In this document: in pieces, positions 8,340-17,168 of the stretch
Layout: every line of letters begins with the position of its first letter
How positions within the stretch are numbered: position 1 is the first letter of the stretch
NCBI RefSeq assembly: GCF_009707865.1
Contig: NZ_WMBA01000017.1
Span: forward strand, 49,741-113,740
DNA from: Amycolatopsis pithecellobii
GTDB lineage: Bacteria; Actinomycetota; Actinomycetes; Mycobacteriales; Pseudonocardiaceae
Length of the DNA stretch: 64,000 nucleotides
Reading direction: 5' to 3'
The notes under the pieces: model-generated
What the model was told of the DNA's origin: nothing
Seen by the model: the letters and a program-made list of their open reading frames with translations, nothing else
Database searches by the model: none
Program-made: the position numbers and the translations under genes

Positions 8340-8858
8340 CTACGTACCGGTAACCGGCTCCGGCGCCTGACGGTTGCCTTTCTGCTTCCTGGGCTTGGTA
8401 TTCAGATCTTCCCGCAGTTTGTCGAGCTCGCCGCGCAGGTAGTCACGGGTGGCGACTTCGCCGATCGCCAGCCGCAGCGCGGCCAGTTCCCGTGCCAGGT
8501 ACTCGGTGTCCGCCTTGGTCTGCGCGGCGCGGTTACGGTCCTCGTCAAGGGATATCCGGTCGCGGTCGTCCTGCCGGTTCTGCGCCAGCAGGATCAGCGG
8601 CGCCGCGTACGCCGCCTGCGTCGAGAAGGCCAGGTTCAACAGGATGAACGGGTACGGGTCCCAGCGCAGCGCGGCCGCGCCGAGATTGACGCCGACCCAC
8701 ACGATCACGATCAGCGTCTGCCAGAACAGATACTTGCCGGTGCCGAGAAATCGCGCCAGGCGCTCGGAAATCCGCCCGAACGCGTCGGGGTCGATCGAGA
8801 TGACGGGGCGCCCGCTGCGGGGCTGGTCCAGTCGCCGTCGCGAGAGCAGCTCAGGCAT
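8340..8858 (-). CDS. DUF1003 membrane protein
   Basis: A 172-residue protein of the DUF1003 family. Two membrane helices are visible ('FWQTLIVIVWVGVNL' near 45-62 and 'PFILLNLAFSTQAAYAAPLI' near 70-90). They are followed by the family signature 'LLAQNRQDDRDR' and a charged coiled-coil-like C-terminus ending in a basic tail. Its start lies inside the end of the upstream CBS protein gene (8 bases shared), so the two are coupled. The function is unknown; the pairing with a MgtE_N/CBS protein hints at divalent-metal physiology. Confidence 0.88.
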   Translation of the reverse strand: MPELLSRRRLDQPRSGRPVISIDPDAFGRISERLARFLGTGKYLFWQTLIVIVWVGVNLGAAALRWDPYPFILLNLAFSTQAAYAAPLILLAQNRQDDRDRISLDEDRNRAAQTKADTEYLARELAALRLAIGEVATRDYLRGELDKLREDLNTKPRKQKGNRQAPEPVTGT

Positions 8859-10194
8859 GCTCCACCTCCTCCTTGTCGGTCACGTCGCGCAGCCCGGTCT
8901 CACGCCAGTCCTCGGGCAGCAGATGGTCGAGCACGTCGTCGACGGTGACGGCGCCGAGCAGATGGTCCTGCGCGTCCACGACCGGACCGCACGCCAGGTT
9001 GTACGCGGCGAAATACCGTGTCACCTCCGAAAGCGATGCGCCGGGACGCAGCGCGGGCAGGTCGGAGTCGACCGCGGCCGCGATCATCTCCGCCGGTGGT
9101 TCCCGCAGCAACCGCTGGAAGTGCACGACCCCGACGTAGCGCCCGGTGGGTGTCGCGGACGGGGGGCGGCACACGAAGACCATCGTCGCGAGCGCCGCGG
9201 GCAGATCGGCATTGCGAATATGGGCCAGCGCTTCGGCGACCGTGGCATCCGGGGTGAGCACCACCGGTTCCGGTGTCATGAGCCCGCCCGCCGTGTCGGA
9301 CGAGTAGGCCAGCAGCCGCTTGACCGGCTCGGACTCTTCCGGCTCCATCAGGTCCAGAAACCGGTTCTGGTCGGCGGGGGCGAACTCGGCGAGCAGGTCC
9401 GCGGCGTCGTCGGGGTTCATCGCTTCGAGGATGTCGGCCGCGCGTTCCTCGCTCAGGTGCTGCAGCAGTTCTTTCTGGTCGTCCTCGGGCAGCTCCTCGA
9501 GGACGTCCGCGAGCCGTTCGTCGTCCATCGAGTCGGCGACCTCGTGCTTGCGCTTGGTCGGCAGATCCCGCACCGTCGCGGCGATGTCGACCGGGCGCAT
9601 CGTGTCGAACAGCATCAGCAGCTGGCCCGCGCCCTGGGCGCCGTGCGTGACCAGGTCGGCGAGTCCCAGCCCCTTGATCTCTTCCCACGGGCGCACTTGC
9701 AGTGAGGACCGGCGAAGACGCCCGGTGCGTTCTCGGACGGCGAGTTTCGACAGCACCCAGTCGCGGGTGCGCAGTGGTTCCATCGCCGCGTCGACGACGG
9801 TGACCCTGGCGCCCGTCTCCCGCAGGGACGCGTGTGCGTCGGTGAGCTGCCCCAGCACGAGTACCTCGTTGGGTCGCTGGTGGAACTGCCGCATGTTGAC
9901 CGAGCCGGTCGCGAGCGTGACGGCGTTCGGTTCGATGGAGGTGACCCGCAGCATCGGCACGAACACCCGGTGTCGCGTGGACAGCTCGACGACCACGCCC
10001 AGTACCCGTGGCGGCTGCAGATCCAGCCGCAGCCCTACGACGACATCGCGGACCTTGCCGATGGACTCGCCATCCGGGCCGAAAACCGGCAATCCGGCAA
10101 GCTGGGCAGCGAAAACCCTGTTCACGCCAGTCAGGCTAATCGTATGCCTGCCGGGCCGCCCATCGCGTCGGCGGAACAGGGCCGGTTTGTCCAT
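8851..10194 (-). CDS. PRC-barrel, MgtE_N and CBS-pair protein without channel
   Basis: A 447-residue soluble protein. A PRC-barrel-like segment near the N-terminus ('VFGPDGESIGKVRDVVVGL', about 37-55) is followed by MgtE_N superhelical repeats (about 190-290, 'ERLADVLEELPEDDQKELLQHL') and two CBS domains (about 290-440, 'LMTPEPVVLTPDATVAEAL', 'LLGAVTVDDVLDHLLP'). These are the Mg2+-sensing parts of MgtE, but no transmembrane channel domain is present. The family equals Rv1232c. It may sense Mg2+ or nucleotides for the coupled DUF1003 protein. Its start overlaps a GTCC-N5-GGAC palindrome (10189-10201). Confidence 0.87.
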   Translation of the reverse strand: MDKPALFRRRDGRPGRHTISLTGVNRVFAAQLAGLPVFGPDGESIGKVRDVVVGLRLDLQPPRVLGVVVELSTRHRVFVPMLRVTSIEPNAVTLATGSVNMRQFHQRPNEVLVLGQLTDAHASLRETGARVTVVDAAMEPLRTRDWVLSKLAVRERTGRLRRSSLQVRPWEEIKGLGLADLVTHGAQGAGQLLMLFDTMRPVDIAATVRDLPTKRKHEVADSMDDERLADVLEELPEDDQKELLQHLSEERAADILEAMNPDDAADLLAEFAPADQNRFLDLMEPEESEPVKRLLAYSSDTAGGLMTPEPVVLTPDATVAEALAHIRNADLPAALATMVFVCRPPSATPTGRYVGVVHFQRLLREPPAEMIAAAVDSDLPALRPGASLSEVTRYFAAYNLACGPVVDAQDHLLGAVTVDDVLDHLLPEDWRETGLRDVTDKEEVEHA

Positions 10195-10201
10195 TGTGGA
10201 C
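10189..10201. repeat. GTCC-N5-GGAC dispersed palindrome (representative copy)
   Basis: GTCCATTGTGGAC. One of at least 19 exact GTCC-N5-GGAC sites found by eye. The starts of the others are 11205, 13371, 15288, 15714, 40723, 41431, 42381, 45084, 47091, 48211, 50544, 52515, 52641, 56421, 56598, 58065, 59156 and 59468. The five-base centre leans to A/T and often ends in GT. This copy spans the start codon of the CBS protein gene; most others lie inside genes. Confidence 0.7.
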
Positions 10202-10323
10202 CCTCTTGGTGTCTCAAGTGGACAGTGGACTCCGGGCGTCGGGGCTGGTCAGAATGGTGGGTCCGAAGCTGTGTGACAGGGGTAACATCGACAGGTGCAG
10301 GGACCTACTTCCGGGGAGCTGCC

Positions 10324-11175
10324 ATGGTGGTGGAAATTGTCTCCATAATCGCCGTCGCAGGCGTCGCCTGGCTCGGCGCGAGTGTTCGCGTGGTCAAACA
10401 GTACGAGCGTGGCCTGGTGTTCCGGTTCGGCCGGGTGCGGCGGGCCATCCGTGAGCCGGGGCTGGCGATGCTCGTGCCCGTCGCGGACCGGCTGCAGAAG
10501 GTCAACATGCAGATCGTGACCCTGCCGGTGCCCGCGCAGGAGGGCATCACGCGTGACAACGTCACGGTGCGCGTGGACGCGGTGGTCTACTTCCAGGTCA
10601 TCGACCCTTTGGTGGCCGCGGTGAACGTGCAGGACTACCGGTTCGCGGTGGGCCAGGTGGCCCAGACCTCGCTGCGCTCCATCATCGGCAAGAGCGACCT
10701 CGACGATCTGCTGTCCAACCGGGAACGACTCAACCAGGGGCTCGAGCTCATGATCGACAGCCCGGCACTGGACTGGGGCGTGCACATCGACCGGGTGGAG
10801 ATCAAGGACGTCGCGTTGCCGGAGACGATGAAGCGGTCCATGTCGCGGCAGGCCGAAGCCGAACGGGAACGCCGCGCCCGCGTCATCTCGGCCGACGGTG
10901 AACTGCAGGCTTCGGAGAAGCTGTCGCAGGCCGCCGCGAAGATGGCGGATACGCCGGCCGCGCTCCAGCTCCGGCTGCTGGAGACGGTCGTGCAGGTGTC
11001 GGCGGAGAAGAACTCGACGCTCGTGCTGCCGTTCCCGGTGGAGCTGCTGCGTTTCGTGGACACCTACACGAAACAGCATCCGGAAGTCGCCGCGCCCGAC
11101 CGGCCGAACGGCCAGGTGGCGCCGGCCCCACGCGGACAGGCCGGAGAGGATGCCGAACCGCCGCTCACGGCTTGA
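10324..11175 (+). CDS. SPFH/band 7 (slipin-type) membrane protein
   Basis: A 283-residue stomatin/slipin family protein. It has one N-terminal membrane helix (about 2-20) and a band 7 domain ('VKQYERGLVFRFGRV', 'EGITRDNVTVRVDAVVYFQV'). A coiled-coil region follows ('MSRQAEAERERRARVISADGE') and then a disordered Pro-rich tail. Such proteins scaffold membrane microdomains and often work with NfeD-type proteases, but no NfeD gene is next to it. The ATG at 10324 with GGGGAG upstream is preferred over longer in-frame extensions because it places the helix at the N-terminus. Confidence 0.9.
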   Translation: MVVEIVSIIAVAGVAWLGASVRVVKQYERGLVFRFGRVRRAIREPGLAMLVPVADRLQKVNMQIVTLPVPAQEGITRDNVTVRVDAVVYFQVIDPLVAAVNVQDYRFAVGQVAQTSLRSIIGKSDLDDLLSNRERLNQGLELMIDSPALDWGVHIDRVEIKDVALPETMKRSMSRQAEAERERRARVISADGELQASEKLSQAAAKMADTPAALQLRLLETVVQVSAEKNSTLVLPFPVELLRFVDTYTKQHPEVAAPDRPNGQVAPAPRGQAGEDAEPPLTA

Positions 11176-11299
11176 CCGCTGGAGCGCCGGTGCGGCTCGT
11201 GACCGTCCACTATGGACACCTTCGCGCCGGTGCCCGGGGCGTCCGCATGCCCTCCCTCCAAGGGCTGAATCCGCCGGCGTGTGCACACTGTGCCGTTCG

Positions 11300-11390
11300 T
11301 TACCAATCCGACGGCAGCCACGGCGGAAACGGGTGGCTACAAGCTGATCGGCTGTGGACCGTGTCCGCCTACTTTCCGTCGGATTGGTAA
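11300..11390. repeat. MITE-like interspersed element, copy 2
   Basis: A 91-bp element with perfect 13-bp terminal inverted repeats, TTACCAATCCGAC (11300-11312) and GTCGGATTGGTAA (11378-11390). It matches copy 1 (2077-2160) at both ends and at internal stretches (CAGnnACGGC, CGCCTACTTT) but differs in the middle. The surrounding 11176-11481 gap has no gene and also carries a GTCC-N5-GGAC site at 11205. The ends resemble a small non-autonomous transposon; no transposase is in the window. Confidence 0.65.
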
Positions 11391-11481
11391 AAGGGGCTGT
11401 CACGGTACCCCGGGTGCCGGGTTCGCGTGGTTTCCTAGGCATTGGCAGGATGGAACTCCGCTCGAACTCTCAATACAGGTG

Positions 11482-12018
11482 ATGACCGTGACCAGCCCGT
11501 TTTCCTCGTCAGGACGTCCCGCACAAGGGCTGCCCCGGATGCCGACGCCGCCAAGCGGATGGCCGATCGGCTCGTACTCGACCTACGCGGAGGCGCAACG
11601 CGCCGTCGAGCATCTCGCGGACAGCGATTTCGCGGTCGAAGACGTGACCATCGTCGGTGTGGACCTCATGCTGGTGGAACGCGTGACCGGCCGGCTGTCG
11701 TGGGGCCGGGTGCTCGGCACGGGCGCGGTTTCCGGCGCATGGTTCGGCCTGTTCGTCGGCATCCTGCTCGGCCTGTTCAGCGGTGGCGGCCCCGGTATCC
11801 ACTACCAGCCGATCCTGGTGGGGCTCATTTCCGGCATGTTCTTCGGCGTCGTGTTCGCCGGTATCAGCTACGCCTCCACCCGCGGCAGGCGCGATTTCTC
11901 CTCGGCCAGCCAGCTTGTCGCCGGGCGATACGACGTACTGTGCCAGCCGCGCAACGCGGAACAGGGTCGTGATCTGCTGGCGAAACTCGCCATGCGCCCA
12001 TCCGGGTCAACCGGCTGA
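11482..12018 (+). CDS. Rv1234-like membrane protein (general stress 17M-type domain)
   Basis: A 178-residue protein. The N-terminal segment 'GSYSTYAEAQRAVEHLADSDFAVEDVTIVG' is the general-stress-protein-17M-like ferredoxin-fold domain. Two glycine-rich membrane helices follow ('TGAVSGAWFGLFVGILLGLF', 'ILVGLISGMFFGVVFAGISY') and then a short soluble tail ('YDVLCQPRNAEQGRDLLAKLA'). It occupies the position of Rv1234 just before lpqY. The start is ATG 11482, directly preceded by an in-frame GTG. No enzymatic motif is visible. Confidence 0.8.
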   Translation: MTVTSPFSSSGRPAQGLPRMPTPPSGWPIGSYSTYAEAQRAVEHLADSDFAVEDVTIVGVDLMLVERVTGRLSWGRVLGTGAVSGAWFGLFVGILLGLFSGGGPGIHYQPILVGLISGMFFGVVFAGISYASTRGRRDFSSASQLVAGRYDVLCQPRNAEQGRDLLAKLAMRPSGSTG

Positions 12019-12138
12019 ATCGTTACCGGCCTCGGTTGCGACGGAAGATCCCCCGGCATACGTTGATTTCTCACCGATCCTTTGGCACGTCGTTGTGCGG
12101 GTCCGCCAACCGGCGTGCACACCGCCGAGGGGGTCCGG

Positions 12139-13437
12139 ATGGGCATGGGAAGCAGACGACGCCGGGCCGTGGCCGCGGCGGGGTTGGTCACCGCGGGTCT
12201 GCTGACCGCGTGTGGCTCGGGTGGCGGGAACACGATCACCGTCTACATGTATCCCGAGGACCATTTCCAGGAAACCGTCGACAAGTGCAACCAGCAGGCC
12301 GGCGGGCGCTACCACATCGTCTACAACAAGCTGCCGCGCACCGCGGACGGCCAGCGCGAGCAACTCGTGCGCAGGCTCGCGGCCGGCGACTCCAGTCTCG
12401 ACATCCTCGGCCTCGACGTCACCTGGGTGCCGGAGTTCGCCGAGGCGGGCTGGATCGACGAATGGACCGGTGACAACAAGGCCGAGGCACAACAAGGTGT
12501 GCTGCCCGGGCCGGTCCAAACCGCCACCTGGAACGGAAAACTGTACGCGGCGCCGAAGCACACGAACGTGCAGCTGCTGTGGTACGACGACCGGATCACC
12601 CCGAACCCGCCGAAGACGTGGGACGACATGATGGCGCAGGCCCAGGCGCTCAAGGCGCAGGGCAAACCGCACAACGTCCTGTTCACCGGCGCCCAGTACG
12701 AGGGTCTGGTGGTCGTCTACAACACGCTCGTCGAGTCCGCGGGCGGCCGCATCCTGTCCGACGACGGGAAGTCCGTGGTGATGGACGCCGGTGCGGTGAA
12801 GGGCCTCGAGGTGCTCAAGAAGCTCACCACCGCCGGGATCACCGACCCGTCGCTGACGAACCAGAAAGAGGACGAGGTCCGGCAGGCGTTCCAGCGCGGC
12901 AACGGCGCTTTCCAGCTGAACTGGCCGTTCGTCTACGCCTCCTTCGCCGAGGAAGATCCGGCGAACCTGCCGCACTTCAAGTGGGCCACCTATCCCGAGG
13001 TCATCCCGGGCACCCCCGGCCGCACGACCATCGGCGGGATCGATCTCGCGGTGAGCTCGTACTCCCAGCACAAGGACGCGGCGTTCGCGGCCGTTTTGTG
13101 CATGCGTACCCCGGAAAGTCAGAAGTTCGCCGCGCTCAACGACGGCGTGCCGCCGGTCAACGAGTCGCTCTACACCGACAACACGCCACTGGATCCGAGC
13201 AAGCCGGTCGATGCGAAGAACAACCCGAGCATGCAGACCGCGTACCCGATGCGGGACACGATCCTGGCCGCGCTCAAGACCTCTTCGGTCCGGCCGCTCA
13301 CCCCGGCCTACCAGAGCCTGTCGACGGTGATGTCGAAGGTGCTCTCACCGCCGTCGAAGATCGATCCACCGTCCACAGCGGACGAATTGCGCAAGCAGCT
13401 GTCCGAGGCTCTCCAGTCGAAAGGGGTGATCCCGTGA
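12139..13437 (+). CDS. lpqY: trehalose-type ABC substrate-binding lipoprotein LpqY
   Basis: A 432-residue family 1 extracellular solute-binding protein. The signal peptide has an RRRR start and the lipobox 'LLTAC' with Cys25 as the lipidation site. The mature part shows the typical maltose-type binding fold ('DSSLDILGLDVTWVPEFAEAGWIDEW', 'AAPKHTNVQLLWYDD'). By position and family it corresponds to Rv1235 LpqY, which binds trehalose in M. tuberculosis. GAGGGGG precedes the ATG at 12139. It overlaps sugA by GTGA, so binding protein and permease are coupled. Confidence 0.87.
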   Translation: MGMGSRRRRAVAAAGLVTAGLLTACGSGGGNTITVYMYPEDHFQETVDKCNQQAGGRYHIVYNKLPRTADGQREQLVRRLAAGDSSLDILGLDVTWVPEFAEAGWIDEWTGDNKAEAQQGVLPGPVQTATWNGKLYAAPKHTNVQLLWYDDRITPNPPKTWDDMMAQAQALKAQGKPHNVLFTGAQYEGLVVVYNTLVESAGGRILSDDGKSVVMDAGAVKGLEVLKKLTTAGITDPSLTNQKEDEVRQAFQRGNGAFQLNWPFVYASFAEEDPANLPHFKWATYPEVIPGTPGRTTIGGIDLAVSSYSQHKDAAFAAVLCMRTPESQKFAALNDGVPPVNESLYTDNTPLDPSKPVDAKNNPSMQTAYPMRDTILAALKTSSVRPLTPAYQSLSTVMSKVLSPPSKIDPPSTADELRKQLSEALQSKGVIP

Positions 13438-14384
13438 GTTCCGTCGTCACCGAAACCGCGGCGCCGCAAGCGAAACCGGGGAAGCAGGCCAAACCCGTAC
13501 TGAGCGAGGGCAAGAAGGCCGAACGCCGGCTCGGTCTGCTGCTGTGCGCACCGGCGGCCATCGTGATGCTGCTGGTCACCGCCTATCCGATCGGGTACTC
13601 GATCTGGTTGTCGCTGCAGCGTTACGACCTGAGGTTCCCGGCGGAACGGCAGTTCATCGGTTTCGCCAACTACGCGGCCGTACTGTCCAATCCGTACTGG
13701 TGGACCGCGTTCGCCACGACGATGGTGATCACCGTGGTGTCCGTGGTGATCGAGCTGGTGCTGGGCATGCTGCTGGCGCTGATCATGCATCGCACGCTCG
13801 TCGGGCGCGGGCTGGTGCGGACGGTTTCCCTGATCCCGTACGGGATCGTGACCGTGGTGGCGGCGTTCTCGTGGTACTACGCGTGGACCCCCGACACGGG
13901 GTACCTGGCGAACCTGATCGCGCCTGACGCGGCGCCGTTGACGCAGTACCTTCCGTCGCTGGCGATCATCGTGCTCGCCGAGGTATGGAAGACGACCCCG
14001 TTCATGGCGCTGCTGCTGATGGCCGGGCTCGCGCTCGTCCCGGACGACCTGCTGAAGGCGGCGGCGATGGACGGGGCCAACGCATGGCAGCGGTTCGTCA
14101 AGGTGATGGTGCCGGTGATGAAGCCGGCGATCTTGGTGGCGTTGCTGTTCCGCACGCTCGACGCGTTCCGCATCTTCGACAACATCTTCGTGCTGACCAG
14201 CGGTGCCAACAGCACGTCCTCGGTGTCCATGCAGACCTACAACAACCTCATCAAAGGTCTGAACCTCGGGATCGGGTCGACGATGGCGGTGCTGATCTTC
14301 ATCACCGTGGCGATCATCGCGTTCATCTTCATCAAGCTGTTCGGCACCGCCGCGCCGGGCTCGGACACGGGAGGCAACCGCTGA
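13434..14384 (+). CDS. sugA: sugar ABC permease SugA
   Basis: A 316-residue inner-membrane permease of the MalF type with six predicted helices. The cytoplasmic EAA loop that contacts the ATPase is visible as '[22 protein letters not shown]' near residues 215-236. The start is a GTG inside the lpqY stop (GTGA), and its own stop shares one base with the sugB ATG (TGATG). It pairs with SugB to form the translocation path for the LpqY ligand. Confidence 0.9.
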   Translation: MSSVVTETAAPQAKPGKQAKPVLSEGKKAERRLGLLLCAPAAIVMLLVTAYPIGYSIWLSLQRYDLRFPAERQFIGFANYAAVLSNPYWWTAFATTMVITVVSVVIELVLGMLLALIMHRTLVGRGLVRTVSLIPYGIVTVVAAFSWYYAWTPDTGYLANLIAPDAAPLTQYLPSLAIIVLAEVWKTTPFMALLLMAGLALVPDDLLKAAAMDGANAWQRFVKVMVPVMKPAILVALLFRTLDAFRIFDNIFVLTSGANSTSSVSMQTYNNLIKGLNLGIGSTMAVLIFITVAIIAFIFIKLFGTAAPGSDTGGNR

Positions 14385-15226
14385 TGGCGCTGCAGGGCAC
14401 GGTCACCACCGGCCGCAGAACCACCTGGACGCTGATCGACATCTTCGTCGTGATCTACGCGCTGGTGCCGGTGCTGTGGATCCTTTCCTTGTCCTTCAAG
14501 ACGAAGGACACCCTCGACGACGGCAAGTTCATCCCACGCGCGTGGACTTTCCAGAACTACGCGGACATCTTCCGGACCGACGACTTCATCCGGGCGCTCA
14601 TCAACTCCATCGGCATCGCACTGATCGCGACCGCGATCGCGGTCGTGTTCGGCACGATGGCGGCGTACGCGGTCGCCAGGCTCGATTTCCCAGGAAAGCG
14701 CTTTCTGATCGGGATCTCGTTGCTGATCGCGATGTTCCCGCAGGTGTCGCTGGTGACGCCGCTGTTCAACATCGAGCGGACACTGGGGTTGTTCGACACC
14801 TGGGCCGGTCTGATCATCCCGTACATCACTTTCGCGTTGCCGCTGGCGATCTACACGCTTTCGGCGTTCTTCCGCGAGATCCCCTGGGAACTGGAGAAAG
14901 CGGCGAAGATGGACGGGGCGACGCCGGCGCAGGCGTTCCGGCGGGTCATCGCGCCGCTCGCGGCACCGGGGGTGTTCACCACCGCGATCCTGGTGTTCAT
15001 CTTCTGCTGGAACGACTTCCTGTTCGCCATCTCGCTCACGTCGACGAACGCCTCCCGCACCGTGCCGGCGGCGTTGTCGTTCTTCACCGGTGCCTCGCAG
15101 TTCGAGGACCCGACCGGCACGATCGCGGCGGCGGCCGTCGTGATCACCATCCCGATCATCCTGTTCGTGCTGTTCTTCCAGCGCCGTATCGTCGCCGGCC
15201 TGACCTCCGGCGCGGTGAAGGGGTAG
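14384..15226 (+). CDS. sugB: sugar ABC permease SugB
   Basis: A 280-residue MalG-type permease with six predicted helices. The EAA loop is '[21 protein letters not shown]' around residue 170-190. It starts on the last base of the sugA stop and ends two bases before sugC, so the four-gene unit is one operon. It is the partner of SugA in the same transporter. Confidence 0.9.
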   Translation: MALQGTVTTGRRTTWTLIDIFVVIYALVPVLWILSLSFKTKDTLDDGKFIPRAWTFQNYADIFRTDDFIRALINSIGIALIATAIAVVFGTMAAYAVARLDFPGKRFLIGISLLIAMFPQVSLVTPLFNIERTLGLFDTWAGLIIPYITFALPLAIYTLSAFFREIPWELEKAAKMDGATPAQAFRRVIAPLAAPGVFTTAILVFIFCWNDFLFAISLTSTNASRTVPAALSFFTGASQFEDPTGTIAAAAVVITIPIILFVLFFQRRIVAGLTSGAVKG

Positions 15227-15228
15227 AC

Positions 15229-16401
15229 ATGGCTGAGATCGTTCTTGACAAGGTGAGCAAGCGCTATCCCGACGGGGCGCTCGCGGTGTCCGAAGTGGAC
15301 CTCACCGTCGCGGACGGCGAGTTCATCATCCTGGTCGGCCCGTCCGGCTGCGGGAAGTCGACGACGCTGAACATGGTGGCCGGCCTGGAGGACATCTCCG
15401 CCGGCGAGTTGCGCATCGACGGGCAGCGGATGAACGAGCGGGCGCCGAAGGACCGGGATATCGCGATGGTGTTCCAGTCCTACGCGCTGTACCCGCACAT
15501 GAGCGTCCGGGAGAACATGGCCTTTCCCCTTCGACTGGCCAAAGTGGACGATGCGACGGTGCGTGCGAAGGTTGAGGAGGCGGCCAGGATCCTGGACCTG
15601 ACCCAGCATCTGGACCGCAAGCCCGCGAACCTCTCCGGTGGTCAGCGGCAGCGCGTCGCGATGGGACGGGCGATCGTGCGCAGCCCCAAGGCGTTCCTGA
15701 TGGACGAGCCACTGTCCAATCTGGACGCAAAGCTGCGTGGTCAGATGCGCACGTCGGTGTCGAAACTGCAGAAGCAGCTGGGCACGACCACGCTGTACGT
15801 CACCCACGACCAGACCGAGGCCATGACGCTCGGCGACCGGGTCGTGGTGCTGCGCGCCGGGTACGTGCAGCAGGTCGGCAGCCCACAGTTCCTCTACGAC
15901 CATCCGGCCAACCTGTTCGTGGCCGGGTTCATCGGCTCGCCGTCGATGAACTTCCTGCCCGCGACCTTGGCAGAGGGGCAGCTGAAAAGCCCGCTCGGCT
16001 CGTTCGCGTTGCCGGACAAGGTGCGGCGCCTCGCCGAGGCCGCGAACGCGCCCCGCGAGGTGATTGCGGGCGTGCGCCCGGAGCATTTCGAGGACGCGTC
16101 GCTGGTCGACGATGCGGGCGTGACGTTCTCAGCGCATGTGGACGTGCTGGAGTCGATGGGCTCGGAGAAGTTCGCGTACTTCACGATCGAAGGCGCGCTG
16201 GCGAGCACCGCGGAACTGGCTGAACTCGCGGCGGACGCGGGCGCGGACGACGTGCCCGGCGGCGCGCAGCAGATCGTGGCGCGGCTGTCCGCGTCGTCGC
16301 GGATCACCGAGGGCGGCCAGGCTTCCGTCTGGTTCGACGCGGCGAAACTGCAGCTCTTCGACCCGTCCTCGGGCGCGAACCTCACCTACGAAGATGCGTA
16401 G
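15229..16401 (+). CDS. sugC: sugar ABC transporter ATPase SugC
   Basis: A 390-residue MalK/UgpC-type ATPase. Walker A 'GPSGCGKST' (37-45), Q-loop 'VFQSYALYPHM', signature 'LSGGQRQRVAMGRA' (about 135), Walker B 'AFLMDEPLSNLDAK' and H-loop 'YVTHDQTEAM' are all present. A C-terminal regulatory TOBE/OB region follows from about 240. It energises LpqY-SugAB. Two exact GTCC-N5-GGAC sites lie within the gene (15288, 15714), the second just after Walker B. The gene ends 36 bases before a vapBC pair. Confidence 0.92.
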   Translation: MAEIVLDKVSKRYPDGALAVSEVDLTVADGEFIILVGPSGCGKSTTLNMVAGLEDISAGELRIDGQRMNERAPKDRDIAMVFQSYALYPHMSVRENMAFPLRLAKVDDATVRAKVEEAARILDLTQHLDRKPANLSGGQRQRVAMGRAIVRSPKAFLMDEPLSNLDAKLRGQMRTSVSKLQKQLGTTTLYVTHDQTEAMTLGDRVVVLRAGYVQQVGSPQFLYDHPANLFVAGFIGSPSMNFLPATLAEGQLKSPLGSFALPDKVRRLAEAANAPREVIAGVRPEHFEDASLVDDAGVTFSAHVDVLESMGSEKFAYFTIEGALASTAELAELAADAGADDVPGGAQQIVARLSASSRITEGGQASVWFDAAKLQLFDPSSGANLTYEDA

Positions 16402-16424
16402 TGCCTGCATGCCTGCTGCCGTGC

Positions 16425-16430
16425 TAGCAT
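16425..16430 (+). promoter_or_regulatory. -10-like TAGCAT giving a leaderless vapB transcript
   Basis: TAGCAT ends seven bases before the ATG of the antitoxin gene at 16438. If this is the -10 element, transcription starts at or next to the A of the ATG, so the mRNA would be leaderless. No ribosome binding site is visible in the 36-bp gap after sugC, which fits. The -35 region is weak. Confidence 0.4.
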
Positions 16431-16437
16431 TGTATTC

Positions 16438-16734
16438 ATGAGCCAGGTCACGTGGCGTGCAGGCGAGGAGCTGGTGCGGCGTGTTCAGCTCGCCGCCAAA
16501 CAGCAAGGCAAAAGCATGAACGAGTACGTGACCCAAGTTCTCGACGCCGCCACCAATCCGGACCTGGCCGGAGACGAAGCAGCCAAGGTGCGTGAGCGCC
16601 TGCAGCGCGCCGGCTTGCTCTGGCAAGGAGGAAGTCCGAGGGCTCGCCCTGATCCCGAAGCCGTGGCCGCCGCCAGAGCCGCGGCGGGCCAGGGCGTCCC
16701 GGTCTCGTCGCTGGTTGCCGAAGAACGAGAGTGA
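16438..16734 (+). CDS. VapB-type antitoxin, ribbon-helix-helix
   Basis: A 98-residue protein whose N-terminal half ('VTWRAGEELVRRVQLAAKQQ' then 'SMNEYVTQVLDAA') fits the ribbon-helix-helix DNA-binding fold of Arc/HicB/VapB antitoxins. The C-terminal half is Ala/Arg-rich, ends in an acidic stretch and probably wraps the toxin. The stop overlaps the toxin start (GTGA). It should repress its own promoter together with the toxin. Unlike the pair at 2.2-2.8 kb, this one looks complete. Confidence 0.8.
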   Translation: MSQVTWRAGEELVRRVQLAAKQQGKSMNEYVTQVLDAATNPDLAGDEAAKVRERLQRAGLLWQGGSPRARPDPEAVAAARAAAGQGVPVSSLVAEERE

Positions 16735-17165
16735 GCACGTTCGCGGATTCGTCCGCTCTGGTGAAAATCTATGCCGACGAACCGGGTCACGAGCACATTC
16801 GTGAGCTACCGGCCCTGGTGATCTCCCAGCTCGCCCGGATCGAGGTGCCCGCCGCGCTGTGGCGGAAGTACCGGCTGGGGGAGCTGAGCCCGCAGCAGGT
16901 GAGCGTGCTGGTCGCTGAATTCGAAGCGGACTTCTACGGCACGCTGGAGCAGCCGGGCCGGTTCGCCGTCGTGCCCGTCTCGGACCTGGTGCTGGAAACC
17001 GCGTCCCGCCTCACCCGGGCGCACGGCCTGCGCGCCTACGACGCCACCCAGCTCGCTTGCGCGCAGCTGGCGGCTTCGGCGGACCGGGATTGCCGCACCT
17101 TCGCCGCGGCGGACAAGTCATTGCGGGCGGCGGCGGTGGGCGAGGGTTTCATGCTCGTGCCCTGA
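16731..17165 (+). CDS. VapC-type PIN-domain toxin ribonuclease
   Basis: A 144-residue PIN-domain protein. The acidic active-site positions are visible: Asp in 'TFADSSALVKIYADEPG', Glu in 'LARIEVPAALW', Asp in 'LRAYDATQLACA' and Asp in 'TFAAADKSLRAAA'. Family members cut tRNA, rRNA or mRNA when freed from the antitoxin. The GTG start lies within the antitoxin stop. It is close to the convergent TetR gene (3-base gap). Confidence 0.85.
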   Translation: MSTFADSSALVKIYADEPGHEHIRELPALVISQLARIEVPAALWRKYRLGELSPQQVSVLVAEFEADFYGTLEQPGRFAVVPVSDLVLETASRLTRAHGLRAYDATQLACAQLAASADRDCRTFAAADKSLRAAAVGEGFMLVP

Positions 17166-17168
17166 GCG

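Noticed and set aside
9832..10323. N-terminal extension of the SPFH protein
   Set aside because: It overlaps the CBS protein gene on the other strand, and the family starts with the membrane helix at 10324.
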